Shown: positions 1 through 12,700, numbered from the stretch's first letter. The stretch is 64,000 nucleotides of DNA from Hanleya hanleyi (GCA_036873755.1 JAVTVY010039383.1:1-64000), one strand, 5' to 3'. Translations and numbers: made by a program. The notes: generated by a model not told the origin, from the letters alone.

Positions 1-1470
1 ACAAATATGATTGTGAAGTTTTCAATGACATATCCTCGCTATATTGTAGCAGTGTACTAGCACCATGGTGCTTAATCTCATAAATATGATTGTGAAGTTT
101 TCAATGACATATCCTCGCTATATTGTGGCAGTGTACTAGCACCATGGTGCTTAAGCTCATAAATATGATTGTGAAGTTTTCAATGACATATCCTCGCTAT
201 TCTCTGGCGTTGTACTAGCACCATGGTGCTTAATCTCATAAATATGATTGTGAAGTTTTCAATGACATATCCTCGCTATATTGTGGCAGTGTACTAGCAC
301 CATGGTGCTTAATCTCATAAATACGATTGCGAAGTTTTCAATGACATATCCTCGCCATACTCTGGCGTTGTACTAGCACCATGATGCTTAATCTCATAAA
401 TATGATTGTGAAGTTTTCAATGACATATCCTCGCTATATTGTGGCAGTGTACTAGCACCATGGTGCTTAATCTCATAAATATGATTGTGAAGTTTTCAAT
501 GACATATCCTCGCTATACTTTGGCGTTGTACTAGCACCATGGTCCTTAATCTCATAAATATGATTGTGAAGTTTTCAATGACATATCCTCGCTATATTGT
601 GGCAGTGTACAAGCACCATGGTGCTTAATCTCATAAATATGATTGTGAAGTTTTCAGTGACATATCCTCGCTATGTTGTGCCCGTGTACTAGTACCATGG
701 TGCTTAATCTCATAAATATGATTGTGAAGTTTTCAATGACATATCCTCGCTATATTGTGGCAGTGTACAAGCACCATGGTGCTTAATCTCATAAATATGA
801 TTGTGAAGTTTTCAGTGACATATCCTCGCTATGTTGTGCCAGTGTCCTAGTACCATGGTGCTTATTCTCATAAATATGATTGTGAAGTTTTCAATGACAT
901 ATCCTCGCTATATTGTGGCCCATTGTACTAGCACCATGGTGCTTAATCTCATAAATGTGATTGTGAAGTTTTCAATGACATATCCTGGCTATATTGAGGT
1001 AGTGTACTAGCACCATGGTGCTTAATCTTATAAATATGTTTGTAAAGTTTTCAATGACATATTGTCGCTATACTCTGGCATTGTACTAGCACCATGGTGC
1101 TTAATCTCATAAATATGTTTACAAAGTTTTCAATGATATATCCTCATAATACTCTGGCTTTGTACTAGCACCATGGTGCTTAATCTTATATGATTGTGGA
1201 GTTTTCAATGACATTTTCTCGCTATATTGAGGCAGTGTACTAGCACCATGGTGCTTAATCTTATAAATATGATTGTAAAGTTTTCAATGACATATCCTCG
1301 CTGTATTGTGGCAGTGTACAAGCACCATGGTGCTTAATCTCAAAAGCATAGTTATATAATCTAGTATGACATATCCTCGCGCTCTATATTGTGGCAGTGT
1401 ATCTCAAAAGTATCGTTTTTTAATCTGAAACGATAAATCCTCGCTAAAAGTGTACTGGCACCATGGTGCT
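1..1470. repeat. 79-bp satellite array, about 18 units
   Basis: The landmark AAATATGATT recurs at 3, 82, 161, 240, 319 and 398, giving a strict 79-bp period, which continues past 870 and becomes irregular after about 1,150. Units differ at a few positions, with a CTATATTGTGGCAG form and a CTATACTCTGGCGT form interspersed. Nearly every unit contains the perfect 14-bp palindrome AGCACCATGGTGCT. The array runs off the left edge of the window, so its full length is unknown. The decay on the right (last remnants 1,340-1,470) looks like the edge of a satellite block. No coding potential is seen. Confidence 0.95.
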
Positions 1471-1474
1471 TATT

Positions 1475-2105
1475 TGGAACGAGCTTCAAACATCTCGAGA
1501 GCCAGAGTAACGTCCGTCGAGCTGGCAGAACTGGAATTTATTATCCCAACTAACTGGGGTATAATGCCTGTGCGAACGGTTTGATTTTGCTGAATTAGAC
1601 GGATAATGGCCAAAACTTGTCTAGATTTTATGCGTCTCTCCACTCACCCTCCGCTCTTGGAGGCTCCGATCCTTTCTCAATGACCACAGGTAATCCACCA
1701 CCCGAACTATTTCTAAACCAATGACTGCGTGGTGCCTATAGTGGTTTTAACACATACGTCCGTACTTTATTATAGCTCCACATACGAAAAAGAAATAGGC
1801 AGCCATTTGTAAAATAGTCCCAATCCGTACTGCTGTGGGGCGCCGTGATCTCTTCCCAAGGTCAAATTGGTCTTGACTGTTTTCCACCTTCGTTCCAACA
1901 AATAATCACATGCCGTTTGTACGGACAGAAAGTTTTGTGGCATTTGTTATATTTAGCTTGTAATTTTATTCCAGTTAAACTCGATAACATGCCTTGCCAG
2001 GGGACTATATTTTCGATGGCTGATCACTGCTTCAAGGCGAGATAGACAGAGACATATCATTACTGTGAGGAGTTTTGCATTGGAATGTTATGGGTCATGT
2101 CAGTG
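1475..2105. other. unannotated non-coding stretch
   Basis: This is single-copy-looking sequence with no convincing ORF, repeat or RNA gene. A 66-codon open frame at 1,845-2,045 has no recognisable protein character. Confidence 0.5.
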
Positions 2106-2119
2106 CAACACAAAACCGT

Positions 2120-2290
2120 GGGACAATTCAATTCAATTTATTGTACTAGAAACAAGCCCATTTAGGACAGAGTACAATCACTAGAACAATCACATCAATC
2201 AATAAAACAGAGGGAGGGGCCAATACATACCAATAGTGGGCCACGTACAAGTTGCAGACTAGATGAAGAGTCCTTATTTATATCGTGTTA
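2120..2290 (-). mobile_element. possible retroposon 3' tail
   Basis: Read on the minus strand, the segment ends in a short A/T-rich tandem tail (repeats of TTGAATTGAA at 2,127-2,143), as seen at the 3' ends of several LINE and SINE groups. No RT or tRNA-like part is visible, so this is at most a short 5'-truncated copy. Confidence 0.3.
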
Positions 2291-3625
2291 ATTATCAAGA
2301 AGGCTAGACTGGATGAGTCTCTATTTCATATGTACTATTATTAATAATAAAATGATCTTTAATAAATAGAATGAGAAAAAAATGAAAAAAAAATGAAAAA
2401 AATATTTTTAAAATAGAGACTGGACGATTTGATGGGTTTCGTCGTGTAAAGATTCCATCTGGAGGCGTGATTAGTCTGGACGATTGACATGTTTTTACCT
2501 TCGGTCGCAATATTTGTATCAATTTCATTCTAACGGCATATTGTGACGTCATTCCCATTGTTGAGGTCATGGTAGTAACGTCATTCTCATTGTTGACGTC
2601 ACATGAACGCATTAATTGCTTCCAGCGTGCGTATATGAATGAACCAATCAAATCCTTTGAGTTGGGGCCGGGGTCAGAATACGGAGTTTTCATTGGTGAC
2701 AAAAAATGCACCTTTTATTGTGCAGTTTTTTCTTGTAAAGTTAGCTCCCTTGTGACGTTCCGTCCAGTCCCTGTTTCAAGCATTTCCTAATAGGCAGAGT
2801 TACTTCCTCTTGTTTCCCGTTTAAAATACATTATGAAACAGGGGCTGGATCCAGTCTACAAGAAGGCATGATACATGTACTGTTTCACTATATTCTTTAC
2901 TATATTGGATCGCGTGCCCATGTTTGTAAATTAATTACCAGGGGCGTTAATTTAATGTTACGCTAAGACAGCCACCTGAACATACATAGTCAGTTTCTTA
3001 GTTGGAAACAATCGTGTACAAATGTTTTTATAGTATATAATTTTTTCTTATTCCCAGCAGTGGTCCAAATTCAACAAAAAGGTGTACCGGTATTTTATTC
3101 TAGTATCAACAAAAGTGGATGAAGTTTCATCCACTTCTGGTATCGATGTTGGGATATATATGAGAATTTTTGGTACCGATATTTCACGGAAGAAATTCGA
3201 TTATTGCAAGTTTCGTTTTAGGGTTCACGTTGGAATAAAATGAAAGTTTAAAATTAATTAAAATGCCTAGAAAATATAAATAAAATTGTCAAATTTTTAA
3301 AACCCCTGCCCATTAATTTCAGAAGACTCCCAAACTACAACAACGAATGTTATTCGCATATAGGCCTATAGGGCGCTCCAAATTTATCAGCCACGTACAC
3401 GATTATTCTTGAAAAATTGCAACTATTTTAAATATATTCATGGGGAATTGCAAATTGTCATACATTTAAGACTGGCCGCCACAATATATAGGCAAGTGTG
3501 TGGGTGGGGCTGGGATGTGTTAAATTGGGGAGGGGGGAGGGGGGGAATATGGACGAAGATTTACCTCTATTTATATGGATTCATCCCAGGTATCTCGTGT
3601 CACCATTTATTCATGTAATGTCATT
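2291..3625. other. unannotated non-coding stretch
   Basis: AT-rich sequence with homopolymer runs near 2,370-2,410 and a G-rich run near 3,520-3,545. A short hairpin with arms GTGGATGAA and TTCATCCAC lies at about 3,114-3,136. Overlapping open frames on both strands at 2,304-2,790 show no recognisable domain. Confidence 0.4.
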
Positions 3626-3629
3626 TGAC

Positions 3630-4670
3630 AGGGTATGAAATAGGAAAAAGTCAAACTTCCTCTAACCTTACGATAACGGAATCTATACACTGCATAACAT
3701 GGCCTGTTTCCGGTTTGCGAGGTTATAATCCTGTTGATTGGTTGAATACAATAGATGAGCCAATCAGAAGCGTCGTACATTGGGCTTCCGGTTTTAGTCG
3801 TCGACAGAATGACCAGCTGCCTGTGGAATGACAACCTCGCCACCAGGGGTCGCTCTCCGCTGGAAAATTGGCCGCTCCGACGAACCCCTGGGACGACGGT
3901 CGCTGAAAATTGGTCCCATAATACATTGAAAAATTCTTTCACGTGGCCCCTTCCGGTTCCATTGGAACATATCCTATTCTTTATAGAACGTCAGTCATGA
4001 GTCATTTTCATGGCCAGTGTCATAACGTCATGACGTCAGAATAAAAAAATGTTTCGCAAGAATGCATTTATGAATTCTAGTAGGCTACGTCATCTTTCAG
4101 ACGCGTTCGTAACATTCATGACGTCGGGACGTCGGCTTGATCCCACAGATACGCTCTCGTTATGTTCTAAATTCTAGGGTTTTGTTTTCTATCCAATGAC
4201 CGATCGTACTGCCGAGCGCCCTCCCAGAGCATAGTAGGGAGGACAGGACCGGATAGCTCTGGTTTCGAGATTGGTGGAATGACTGTACGGGGTTGAGGGG
4301 AAATTTTCGAAATGAAACGTTGACAACTGAGCTTGAGCGAACCCTTCAAACGAAATAAAAGATGATCTTTTCACAGGGTATGAAATAGGAAAAAGTCAAA
4401 CTTCCTCTAACCTTACGGTAACGGAATCTATACACTGCATAACATGGCCTGTTTCCGGTTTTGCGATGTTATAATCCTGTTGATTGGTTGAATACAATAG
4501 ATGAGCCAATCAGAAGCGTCGTACATTGGGCTTCCGGTTTTAGTCGTCGACAGAATGACCAGCTGCCTGTGGAATGACTGTACGGGGTTGAGGGGAAATT
4601 TTCGAAATGAAACGTTGACAACTGAGTTTGAGCGAACCCTTCAAACGAAATAAAAGATGATCTTTTCACG
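3630..4670. repeat. alternating direct-repeat modules A-x-B-A-B
   Basis: Module A (about 200 bp, starting AGGGTATGAAATAGG) occurs at 3,630-3,832 and again at 4,374-4,576. Module B (about 97 bp, starting GAATGACTGTACGGGG and ending near GATGATCTTTTCAC) occurs at 4,277-4,373 and 4,572-4,668. The second A is fused directly to the second B, and the first pair is separated by about 440 bp of unrelated GC-richer sequence. Module A carries CCAAT-type boxes in both orientations (GATTGGTTGAAT, GAGCCAATCAG). The near identity of the copies suggests a recent segmental tandem duplication. No protein is evident. Confidence 0.85.
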
Positions 4671-4679
4671 GGGATGGCG

Positions 4680-5260
4680 ATGCTGTCAGTACAGTGCCGC
4701 CGAATATTAATGACAGCGACTCAAAATGTGACTATGTCGAACATTTTGATGCAGTGCCAGTTACAACAACAACGACAATGGGGTCGTCAAATTCACCCGT
4801 TAAAGCCAATGACGGCATATTAAGCGACAATTAATTCTCAACACTATAAATGAACCTATTTTTGCAATTATCCTGATACAATTTTGAGCATAAAGATATC
4901 CCCCCCCCAAAAAAGAAGATTTTATGTAGATTTGGCATGATGTTCAGATTTCAGAACAGTTTAGGCCAGGTCAAATTTCTTCACACAGCATAAGCCTATT
5001 TGTTTAGCTTCCACTTCAAAATCTACCAAGTTCTTACTTAATGTTGATTTTTCTTAATCCACCTGTTTGATATTGTTATGTAAGCTTAATAGAAATCTGG
5101 CTTCATGGGCTACATGGGGGTGACTGGGCATGCTGGGACGGGGTAGCTTAATTGCTGAATGCTACATAAAAATACCCTGTGCTAGGAATTTTCATCCCAA
5201 AATGGCTCAGATTGCACCACAGAGCATGTGGGGTTTCTGGCGGCCCCCAGGCCCGGCCCC
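4680..5260. other. unannotated non-coding stretch
   Basis: No gene or recognisable repeat apart from short homopolymer runs near 4,900. The GC-rich end at 5,225-5,262 leads into the GGAAAC array. Confidence 0.4.
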
Positions 5261-5269
5261 GGCCTAATT

Positions 5270-6395
5270 TTTAAACACCTCGCTGCACTCGGCAGTTAAC
5301 AACCACATACACCTGTTTAGATATGATTGTACAGGTGTTCCCAAAGAAATGGAGAACCCGGAGTGGAAACTGACATCAGTTTCTAGCCAGATTCCGCTGG
5401 AGCGTAATCTGGGCGGAAACAGGTTGGAAATTTCATTACCAGTTTCCAGTCCATTTCCGCTGGATTGCAAACAGAACGGAAACTGACATCAGTTTCTGAC
5501 CAGTGTCCACTGTAGCGGAAATTTAAGGACAGCTTTCCGTCCAGTCTCCGTGCACCGGAATCTTAGCGGAAACCTATGTCCGTTTCCGACCTGTTTCTGC
5601 GCAACCGGAAACAGGCTAGAAACTTAATAGCAGTTTCCGGTCCATTTCCGCTGGATTTGAAACAGAGCGGAAACTCACGTTGGTATCTGAGCCATTTCAC
5701 AAGCAGGTTGGAAACTTCAATACCAGTTTCCAGTCCATTTCTGCTGCATTGGAAACAGAGCGGAAACTGACATCAGTTTCTGACCAGTTTCCGCTGGAGC
5801 GGAATCTGGGCGGAAATTTAACAACATCAGTTGAGTTTCCCCTATGTTTCCAATCCAGCGGAAATAGACCGGAAACTGCTATTCAACTTTCCAGTCGGTT
5901 TCCGCTTGAGCAGAAACAGATCGGAAACTGACCTAGGTTTCCGCCAAGATTCCGGTACACGGAAACTGGACAAAAACCTAGGTCAGTTTCCGATCTGTTT
6001 CTGCTCAAGCGGAAACCGACTGGAAAGTTGAATAGCAGTTTCCGGTCTATTTCCGCTGGATTGGAAACATGGGGGAAACTCGCGTTGGTTTCCAAGCTGT
6101 TTCTGCTCGAGCGGAAACAGGTCGGAAACTCCAGTACCAGTTTACAGTCCATTTCCGATGCATTTGAAACAGAGCGGAAACTAACATCAGTTTCCCACCC
6201 GTTTCCGCTGAAGCGTAATCTGGGCGGAAATTTGACAACAGGTTTTTGTCCAGTTTCCGTGCACCGGATTCTTGGCGGAAACCAAAACACCTGTTTCCAC
6301 TGGTTTCCGCATTGCGGAAACAGGCTGGAAATGGGGTGTTACAGTTTCCAACTGGTTTCCGCCAAGAATCCGCATTTTTGGAAACCAGTACATTT
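5270..6395. repeat. GTTTCC/GGAAAC palindromic repeat array
   Basis: About 1.1 kb built from GTTTCC and its complement GGAAAC in both orientations, spaced about 15-25 bp apart and embedded in variants of TTTCCGCTGGAGCGGAAA, itself near-palindromic. Larger modules recur, such as GTCCAGTTTCCGTGCACCGG near 5,545 and 6,247. Because the array is self-complementary, open frames on opposite strands encode nearly the same peptides. These are repeat artefacts rather than genes. Confidence 0.9.
5833..6081. repeat. near-perfect 108-bp inverted repeat
   Basis: Left arm 5,833-5,940 and right arm 5,974-6,081 are reverse complements over 108 bp with one mismatch that I can find (T at 5,843 against the complement of G at 6,071). 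The loop is 33 nt and begins CCGCCAAGATTCC. The arms contain several GTTTCC/GGAAAC motifs. Such a stem could extrude as a cruciform or fold into a long RNA hairpin if transcribed. The lack of divergence suggests a very recent origin or gene conversion between arms. Confidence 0.95.
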
Positions 6396-6399
6396 CACC

Positions 6400-7017
6400 C
6401 AGTGACACTAAGAAACAAATACGGTCAAACCGAACACCTCCTTTCGAAATATACTATCAGAATGCAGTGGCCATTTTCCCCAGTCGCCCTATGATAAGGT
6501 ATTGTACAGTGTCAATGTTTTACTTATTTTGAAAAGATTTTTTCTAAATTAATTAAATGAATTTTGTTTTGTTGCCGGCTGGTACTTTTCCCCCGAATAA
6601 TATGGAAATTAACTGTTTAGGTTTTACTGTATTCTGTTAAACATGATCAACACAATCTGTATGTATCTGTATTAAATCATGGTTAAACTAGCATTTAATT
6701 GCCCCGGTATTTCTGGGTTGAGCCAAAGTAAAGGACTAGGTTATTATGTAATCTTCATTCAGTCTTCGAATGTGTATACTTGATGTTTGTTTATGGGGGA
6801 TTAGTCATGTTTATGGAGGATTAGTTCAGTTGGCAATTATTAGATTTTGTCATTCTTATCTCAGCTGAGAATATGCTGGAACAAAATAATCTCAAAATAA
6901 ATATCTCCCGACCAGGGCCAAAAGGAGGTACATGGGGATGGGTTCATGTTCTCAAATGTTGGTGTTATAGAAATACGCCGGGGTTGAATTCAGGTGTTCT
7001 ATCTGTGATAATTTTGT
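6400..7017. other. unannotated non-coding stretch
   Basis: AT-rich sequence with no repeat structure or coding signal that I can support. Confidence 0.4.
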
Positions 7018-7110
7018 CCCCCCCCCCCCCCCCCACCGGAACCAAACCTCCAAAAATTTGGTCTCCCCCCCCCGAGTTTGAAAATTTTAGTGCCTCCCCC
7101 TCCCCCTGAT
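7018..7110. repeat. poly-C tract and C-rich low complexity
   Basis: A run of 17 C at 7,018-7,034, then shorter C runs around 7,067 and 7,096. Simple sequence, prone to length error in sequencing. Confidence 0.9.
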
Positions 7111-7379
7111 TCCCCCGATCCACCCCCCTGGTAAAAATGAACAGTCCCTTAGCATATTTTTACAAGGTTCACGATTTTTTTGAATCCCCAGAACATTCCA
7201 GTAAACTACTGACTGTATGTTAATTGATAGACGCGGGGACCTCAGTGAAGATCATCATCATTTTCTATTTAAATCCACTCATGACTAAAGAGTAAGATTC
7301 CTATTCAACAAGTCACTGATGCTTTCAAATATTTGCAATATAATTACCGTGTATCATTTCGACAATTAGCATGATATTG

Positions 7380-7720
7380 GATATTCATGTATATAACGTT
7401 TCGTTGCGTGTCTATACTCTTTTGTCGCCCCTGCTCGGGTGTGCCTGTCGTTGGGCAGGGGGCTGGACTGTCTTCCACGATATGGCTCGCCCTGGTGGGT
7501 CCCTGGCCCAGGTGGGGGTGTGGTTGTCGGTAGAAGATGGGAATGGAGCCATTTCCGGCAGACCGCACCCCCAGTGGGTCAACGCCGTGACAAAGGAGTA
7601 AATGTAATTCACTTCTTGTTATTGTCCTATAATCATATTAATCATGTGGGGGGAGGGATAAATAATTGTATGCTCCGCGTGGGCGCCTGATTTGGTAATA
7701 AATATATTCTATTCTATTCT
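7380..7720 (+). mobile_element. possible retroposon 3' end with ATTCT tail
   Basis: A GC-richer block ends in AATAAATATATTCTATTC followed by further ATTCT copies (7,697-7,720), a tail type common to 3' ends of LINEs and SINEs. Open frames at 7,371-7,690 on both strands show no RT or endonuclease motif, so this would be the untranslated 3' part of a retroposon. The element family is not identified. Confidence 0.35.
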
Positions 7721-7729
7721 GATGATGCA

Positions 7730-8335
7730 TGCATGCGCACTAGGCAAGTAGCGCTGGGATGGATGTTTTGGGGACTTTGGGGACTATTGGTCCGATTGGG
7801 TTGTGTGAGATGTCATCATGAAGCTCTCGTGAGGGAGCATCCAAATGAATGGGTGTGGGGTGGGAATAGTGTCTATCTGCGCAGTAGAAAATGTATTTGA
7901 TTGGACGTTTAGAGGTCGAGATGGACCCATAGTGGTCCAATTGGACCGTATGAGGTTTTATTTTGAAGTTCTCTTGAGGTAGCGTCGGATTGGACTGGTG
8001 TCTAGTCCGGTTTCATAGTTTTGCGTATGAGCAGTCTGGCCGTAGTATAGAAAGCAGCAATTTTGGGGGTGCGTGGAGTGCGTTTGAGGGACCATCCGTG
8101 GTCCGAATGCGTCGTATGAGGTGTCAAAGTGAAGCTCTCGTGATGTAGACCACGACTTGAGGGTGGTCCATGTCATCTGTAACGTCATTGGTGACGTCAT
8201 CAGTAGGAGTAGTAGTCACTACTTCTGTACTTATGAAAACTTGTTCTCTGCTCTGCACACAAGGCTTACCAGCACCAATGTCACATCTGCACACAAGGTT
8301 TACCAGCACCAATGTCACATCTTGACAATACACAT
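7730..8335 (-). repeat. degenerate NRF-1/CRE-type repeat units
   Basis: Several diverged copies of the family described at 59,220-60,850, here in minus orientation. Signature blocks seen are GAGATGTCATCATGAAGC, GAGGTGTCAAAGTGAAGCTC, a TGCGCAGTAG-type site, and the CATTGGTGACGTCATCAG block with a CRE-like TGACGTCA (about 8,188-8,206). A 31-bp direct duplication containing ACACAAGGCTTACCAGCACC and its near copy lies at 8,255-8,320. No coding region. Confidence 0.65.
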
Positions 8336-8689
8336 TTTATTTGTTGTCGAGCAGAGGTTGCGTCCACAGTATATGCCGCCATCCATGCATATTATATATA
8401 GTCTCCCTTCCTACACACAATATGACGGCATATACTCTCGACTATAACCAGTCTGTGTTATAGAACCAAGTTGATCGATTTCACAATCCTCTCAACAAAA
8501 AGAGACACCAATCACCAGACATTCTTATATCCATCACACCGGTAGGCCTACCTAGTAAATCCGCCACGCTGGAATTCATGATATAGAATAGTTTATCTCC
8601 CTAGTATAATCCGTGGCGTGTCCTACTCCTTCTCCTCCTCCACTTTACTCACCTACTCCTCCTCCTCCACTTTACTCACTGCACAGCGG

Positions 8690-9000
8690 GTCGCATAGGT
8701 GTGGCGCGGGATAGGCCGGGGCGAGAGACCTGGGGTTTTCGCTACTTGAGATTCCATGGGCCAGGCATTCACCCTACAATAGAATGGGTCGACTGCGCAT
8801 GCGCGATGAGTAGTAGTATAGAAAGGGCACGCGACCTCCCTATCCCTATAGGTGTGGCGCGGGATAGGGTGGGCCGCGAGACCTGGGGTTTTCGCTACCT
8901 GAGATTCCATGGGCCAGGCTTGCACCCTACAGTAGAATGGGTCGACTGCTCATGCGCGATTAGTAGTATAGAAAGGGCACACGATCTCTCTATCCCTATA
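8690..9000. repeat. tandem duplication, about 152-bp unit
   Basis: GGTGTGGCGCGGGATAGG starts near 8,698 and again near 8,850. The copies share the block from ACCTGGGGTTTTCGCTAC through GAATGGGTCGACTGC to GAAAGGGCAC. The first carries an NRF-1-like CTGCGCATGCGCGA; in the second the first half-site is changed to CTGCTCATGCGCGA. A second small direct repeat (GTGGCGTATGAGGGTCGG and CATGTGGGTTTCACTTCTTA) follows at 9,040-9,140. Confidence 0.85.
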
Positions 9001-9726
9001 CACTAACCCATGGAGGTGAATGAGCCATGGGGTGAAATCCGTGGCGTATGAGGGTCGGCTCATGTGGGTTTCACTTCTTAAGGGTCGCTCATGTGGGTTT
9101 CACTTCTTAATCCGTGGCGTATGAGGGTCGGTTCAGATCCCCTGAGGTGGAGACATGCCCCTGAGGGTAGTGGGTGGGTTCAATGAAAGCTCGTCCCTCT
9201 AATAATTCAATCCCCCATCAAAATTCAATTACCCCTAATTTTGGGGACAAGATGCAGTTAGCTCTTCTAATGAATTTGATTGCCCTAAAATCAATGAAAT
9301 AGCGAAGAAATAATGGATTATCTATATTACAAGCGTCTAGTCCGTCATTCATAATCTAGCCGTCGTCCATTAGAGAATATCCGCGTCCATAATCCAAAGA
9401 CCTATTCCATTTTCCATATAACAGTATTAGCACCAAATTCAAAAAGACAATCATAGTATACATAAACATAGGCTTGTTTCCTGCAAGAGAGAAGCGGTCA
9501 ACAGTTTTCAATGATGCCGGCAAGACATCATGATGTTCCAAAAATATCAAATCCGTATCGCTGATCAGTATTCTTAATCCATAATATTCGTTATAGAGTC
9601 GTCATCTAAAAAAGATGTATCTCAGTCACGCTTTGATTGTGACTGTTCATATGAGTACCATGAGGATCTTGAAGTACATGGGTTCATACGGCCCCTAGCC
9701 CCGGGTTAAGCGGAATTAGACACAAG

Positions 9727-12700
9727 TTACGAAACGTAGCGCCATAGATCTTGCACGCTACGTTCGTATTTTGCTATCAGCATGCGATATGTATCGCCAA
9801 ATTTGAGAAACACTTGAGTGTAGGCGCTTGGTGGAATAGCCCTGTCTTTTTTTAGTTTCTGCACCAATGTTTTGTGACGTTGATTAAAATCTTCACATTT
9901 AACACAGGATCTAGCAAATGCTACTAAGCGAGATATGTATACGGCATATGCAGGTCCCACTGGAATATTACTGTCCAGAAAGGGATAGTTTACGATGTCG
10001 AAATTGTAATCATCTCTTTTGTCATAAAGTCGACGAGAGAGAATGCCCGCTTCATTTTTATAGAGATATAGATCTAAATATGATGTGCCTGTAGGGCTAT
10101 CTGTAGTTTCCTTCAAATCCAGTGAAGGTGGATATATATCCTTCACTGCGTCATTTATATAGCGATTATCCACAGCGAGAAGATCGTCTATATAGCGTTT
10201 GGTGAATGAGAAGGAACGGGCTTTGAATGGATCGATTTTTGAAAGCGCCTGCATATAGTCATATTCATAAGAGAACAGATACAGGTCAGCCAACAGGGGT
10301 GCACAATTAGTACCCATTGGAATACCTATATGCTGCTGATATATTGTGTTGCCAAATTTCACATAGATATTTTTAATGAGAAATTCAAGCAACTCTATAA
10401 ACAAAGAAACATCCCATGAATGATATCTCTTGTATGTAGTCGAGCTAAAGAATGCTTTATGGCTTCCGACATTAATATATCTACGATCAGTTTTCTTGAA
10501 CACAGATACTATTAATGAACTTAGACGGTCAATAAGGTCCTGATGAGGGATTGTAGTATAGAGAGTCGAGAAATCCCATGTGGATACATGTCTGTACGGT
10601 ATGTGACCTTTAGCATCAAGTTCTTCCGTAAGACATTTTGAGTTTTTCAATATCCACATACATTCAACGCCAGAGTTCTTAGAAATAGTGGCGCAATACC
10701 TTTCCCAAAATGCTTTTACCTCCTGAAGGGCCCTCGTCAATAGGGTTGAAAGAAGCTTGGTGGTGCAGCTTCTAGAACCATCTATGAATCTAGCTTTGTA
10801 TGGTGATTTATGCATTTTGGGAGTCCAGTATAGTTTTGGTATGTCGTTTTGATTGGTTGGAAGACAAATACCTCTTTCCCTGAGAAACTTTTTGTGATTG
10901 TTAAATAAATCTTCCAGAGTAAATGCAGTTTGGGAGTAAGTAGACGTATTTGATGAAGGTATGTCTGCACTCAATTCTTTAACCAGCACCTGGTAATAGT
11001 AATATTTACATATGAATATTATATTATTCGGAGCTTTGTCTGCTGGGACTATGACGAATTTACTCTGGAGATTTGCTAGAACTTCTTGCGAATTGAGGTT
11101 TCTCAGTACTGGTTTTGCTTGGGGAAGAGTACTTCTGTCAATATGGCGGATTGTTTCAACGACCTTGCTCTTGGTGAGGTCCAGCCAATCAGCGAGTACT
11201 GTAAGTTCAACTTTTTCTCGCTTAGACCAATCAATAACGTACTGTTCCAATGCAGACAGGACTATCTTCTGGTCGGCCTGTAGATTTATTCTTCTTGGCT
11301 CTCTATATTTAGGTCCTTTCATCAGGGGTAATTTCAGATCCTTATCACTCACCACGTCAAGGTCACCAGTCACAATATGTTTGCATGGTGTATAGATAAA
11401 GTTCGACGATTCACAATCACAACTATAGCCTCCTGACGTGTATAAGTTCCAGTTAAACTCCTGGACAGCATTGGAGTAATTGAATATTTTGGTGGCTATA
11501 GATTTAGTGTACTTATATGAAATGCAAGGAGGTTCTGTGAACTTAAAATAGTTTGGTACAGCGTTGCGTACCTCTGGATCATTCAGGATTCGAAGTAAAT
11601 TAATGATGTCCAGTCCTTTATCTAAGTAGTTGAGTTTCAAGAAAAGCCGATCTTGAGATGTTTCGATTATGTTCACTGGACGATACAACCGAAAATACGC
11701 TATATCTTGACATACTTTAATGATTTTTGATGGTATTATATTTCCTGAAGACGCAGATTGTTGTATATCTCTGGCTATTTGATCTAAAGCTCTCAGCGGT
11801 AACGCATACAGAACTGTACGTAAGCTATGTATACTATTGGGTGTGTTAGTTAAACCCACTAAGTAATTTAAAGTGATATGATCGTGAATCATCGAACTAT
11901 TAAACTTTCGCCAACCATGGCTGCGATGTCTCCGTTGATGGGGTTTAAATAGTTGGGTAATGTTGGATATATTTGAACGGCGGTTTGTAGCATTGCCGAA
12001 CCCACTGACATTATCATTTAAACCAAACGGAAACACTGACCCAAGTTCTAGCATCCAGAATAATTCCCGCTCTCGGATTTTTCTCTCAAATCCAAAAGGG
12101 GAATCCTTAGTAGATGGATAGACGACGTCTATGATCTGAATACTAAAGTTATCCCAGCCGTGGTCGGGTCCAGAAAAATGCCTACCTATAAGCAATTGCT
12201 TTTTCCTAACGGATTTTCTGTGACCGTTCACCCTAAGATGGAGTCTTTGGGTGGTCTTGCCAACACACTGTTGACCACACTTCTTACAGGAAACTAAATA
12301 AATACAGTTTGTAGTAGAACAACTAAGATCAACATACGAGTTAACAGAATATGAGTTACCAGTTAACGCGGAACTAAATGAAGCTGAAGTATTAAAGAGT
12401 GGACACGTGAGACATCCACGATGTCCACACTTAGAAATTTTGAAATTATTACATGTAGAATTCGGTGCTAAACAATCATCAAGCGCAATATTACAAGGTT
12501 TGATGTCGTGGCCTTGCTTTGCTGTCAGAAATATATCTGTCATTTGGATTGAAAAAGGTCTTAGTGCATTTCGAACTATTAGAGACTCGGCCGAGAAACC
12601 TGCACTGAGGTTCCTCGGGTCTGTCTTCATATTTGTTCTTATAGTTGTGTTCATTATGAGTGTTGGGTGTGCAGGGGCCCGGCCTCGGGGACAACTTGTC

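Noticed and set aside
5264..6532. Overlapping open frames on both strands, up to 135 codons
   Set aside because: They translate the self-complementary GTTTCC/GGAAAC repeat; opposite strands give the same peptides because of the inverted repeat.
9326..9726. Hammerhead ribozyme in the Penelope element ends
   Set aside because: Such ribozymes are known in some Penelope-type pLTRs, but I found no CUGAUGA...GAAA core on either strand in this copy or the 20.5-20.9 kb copy.
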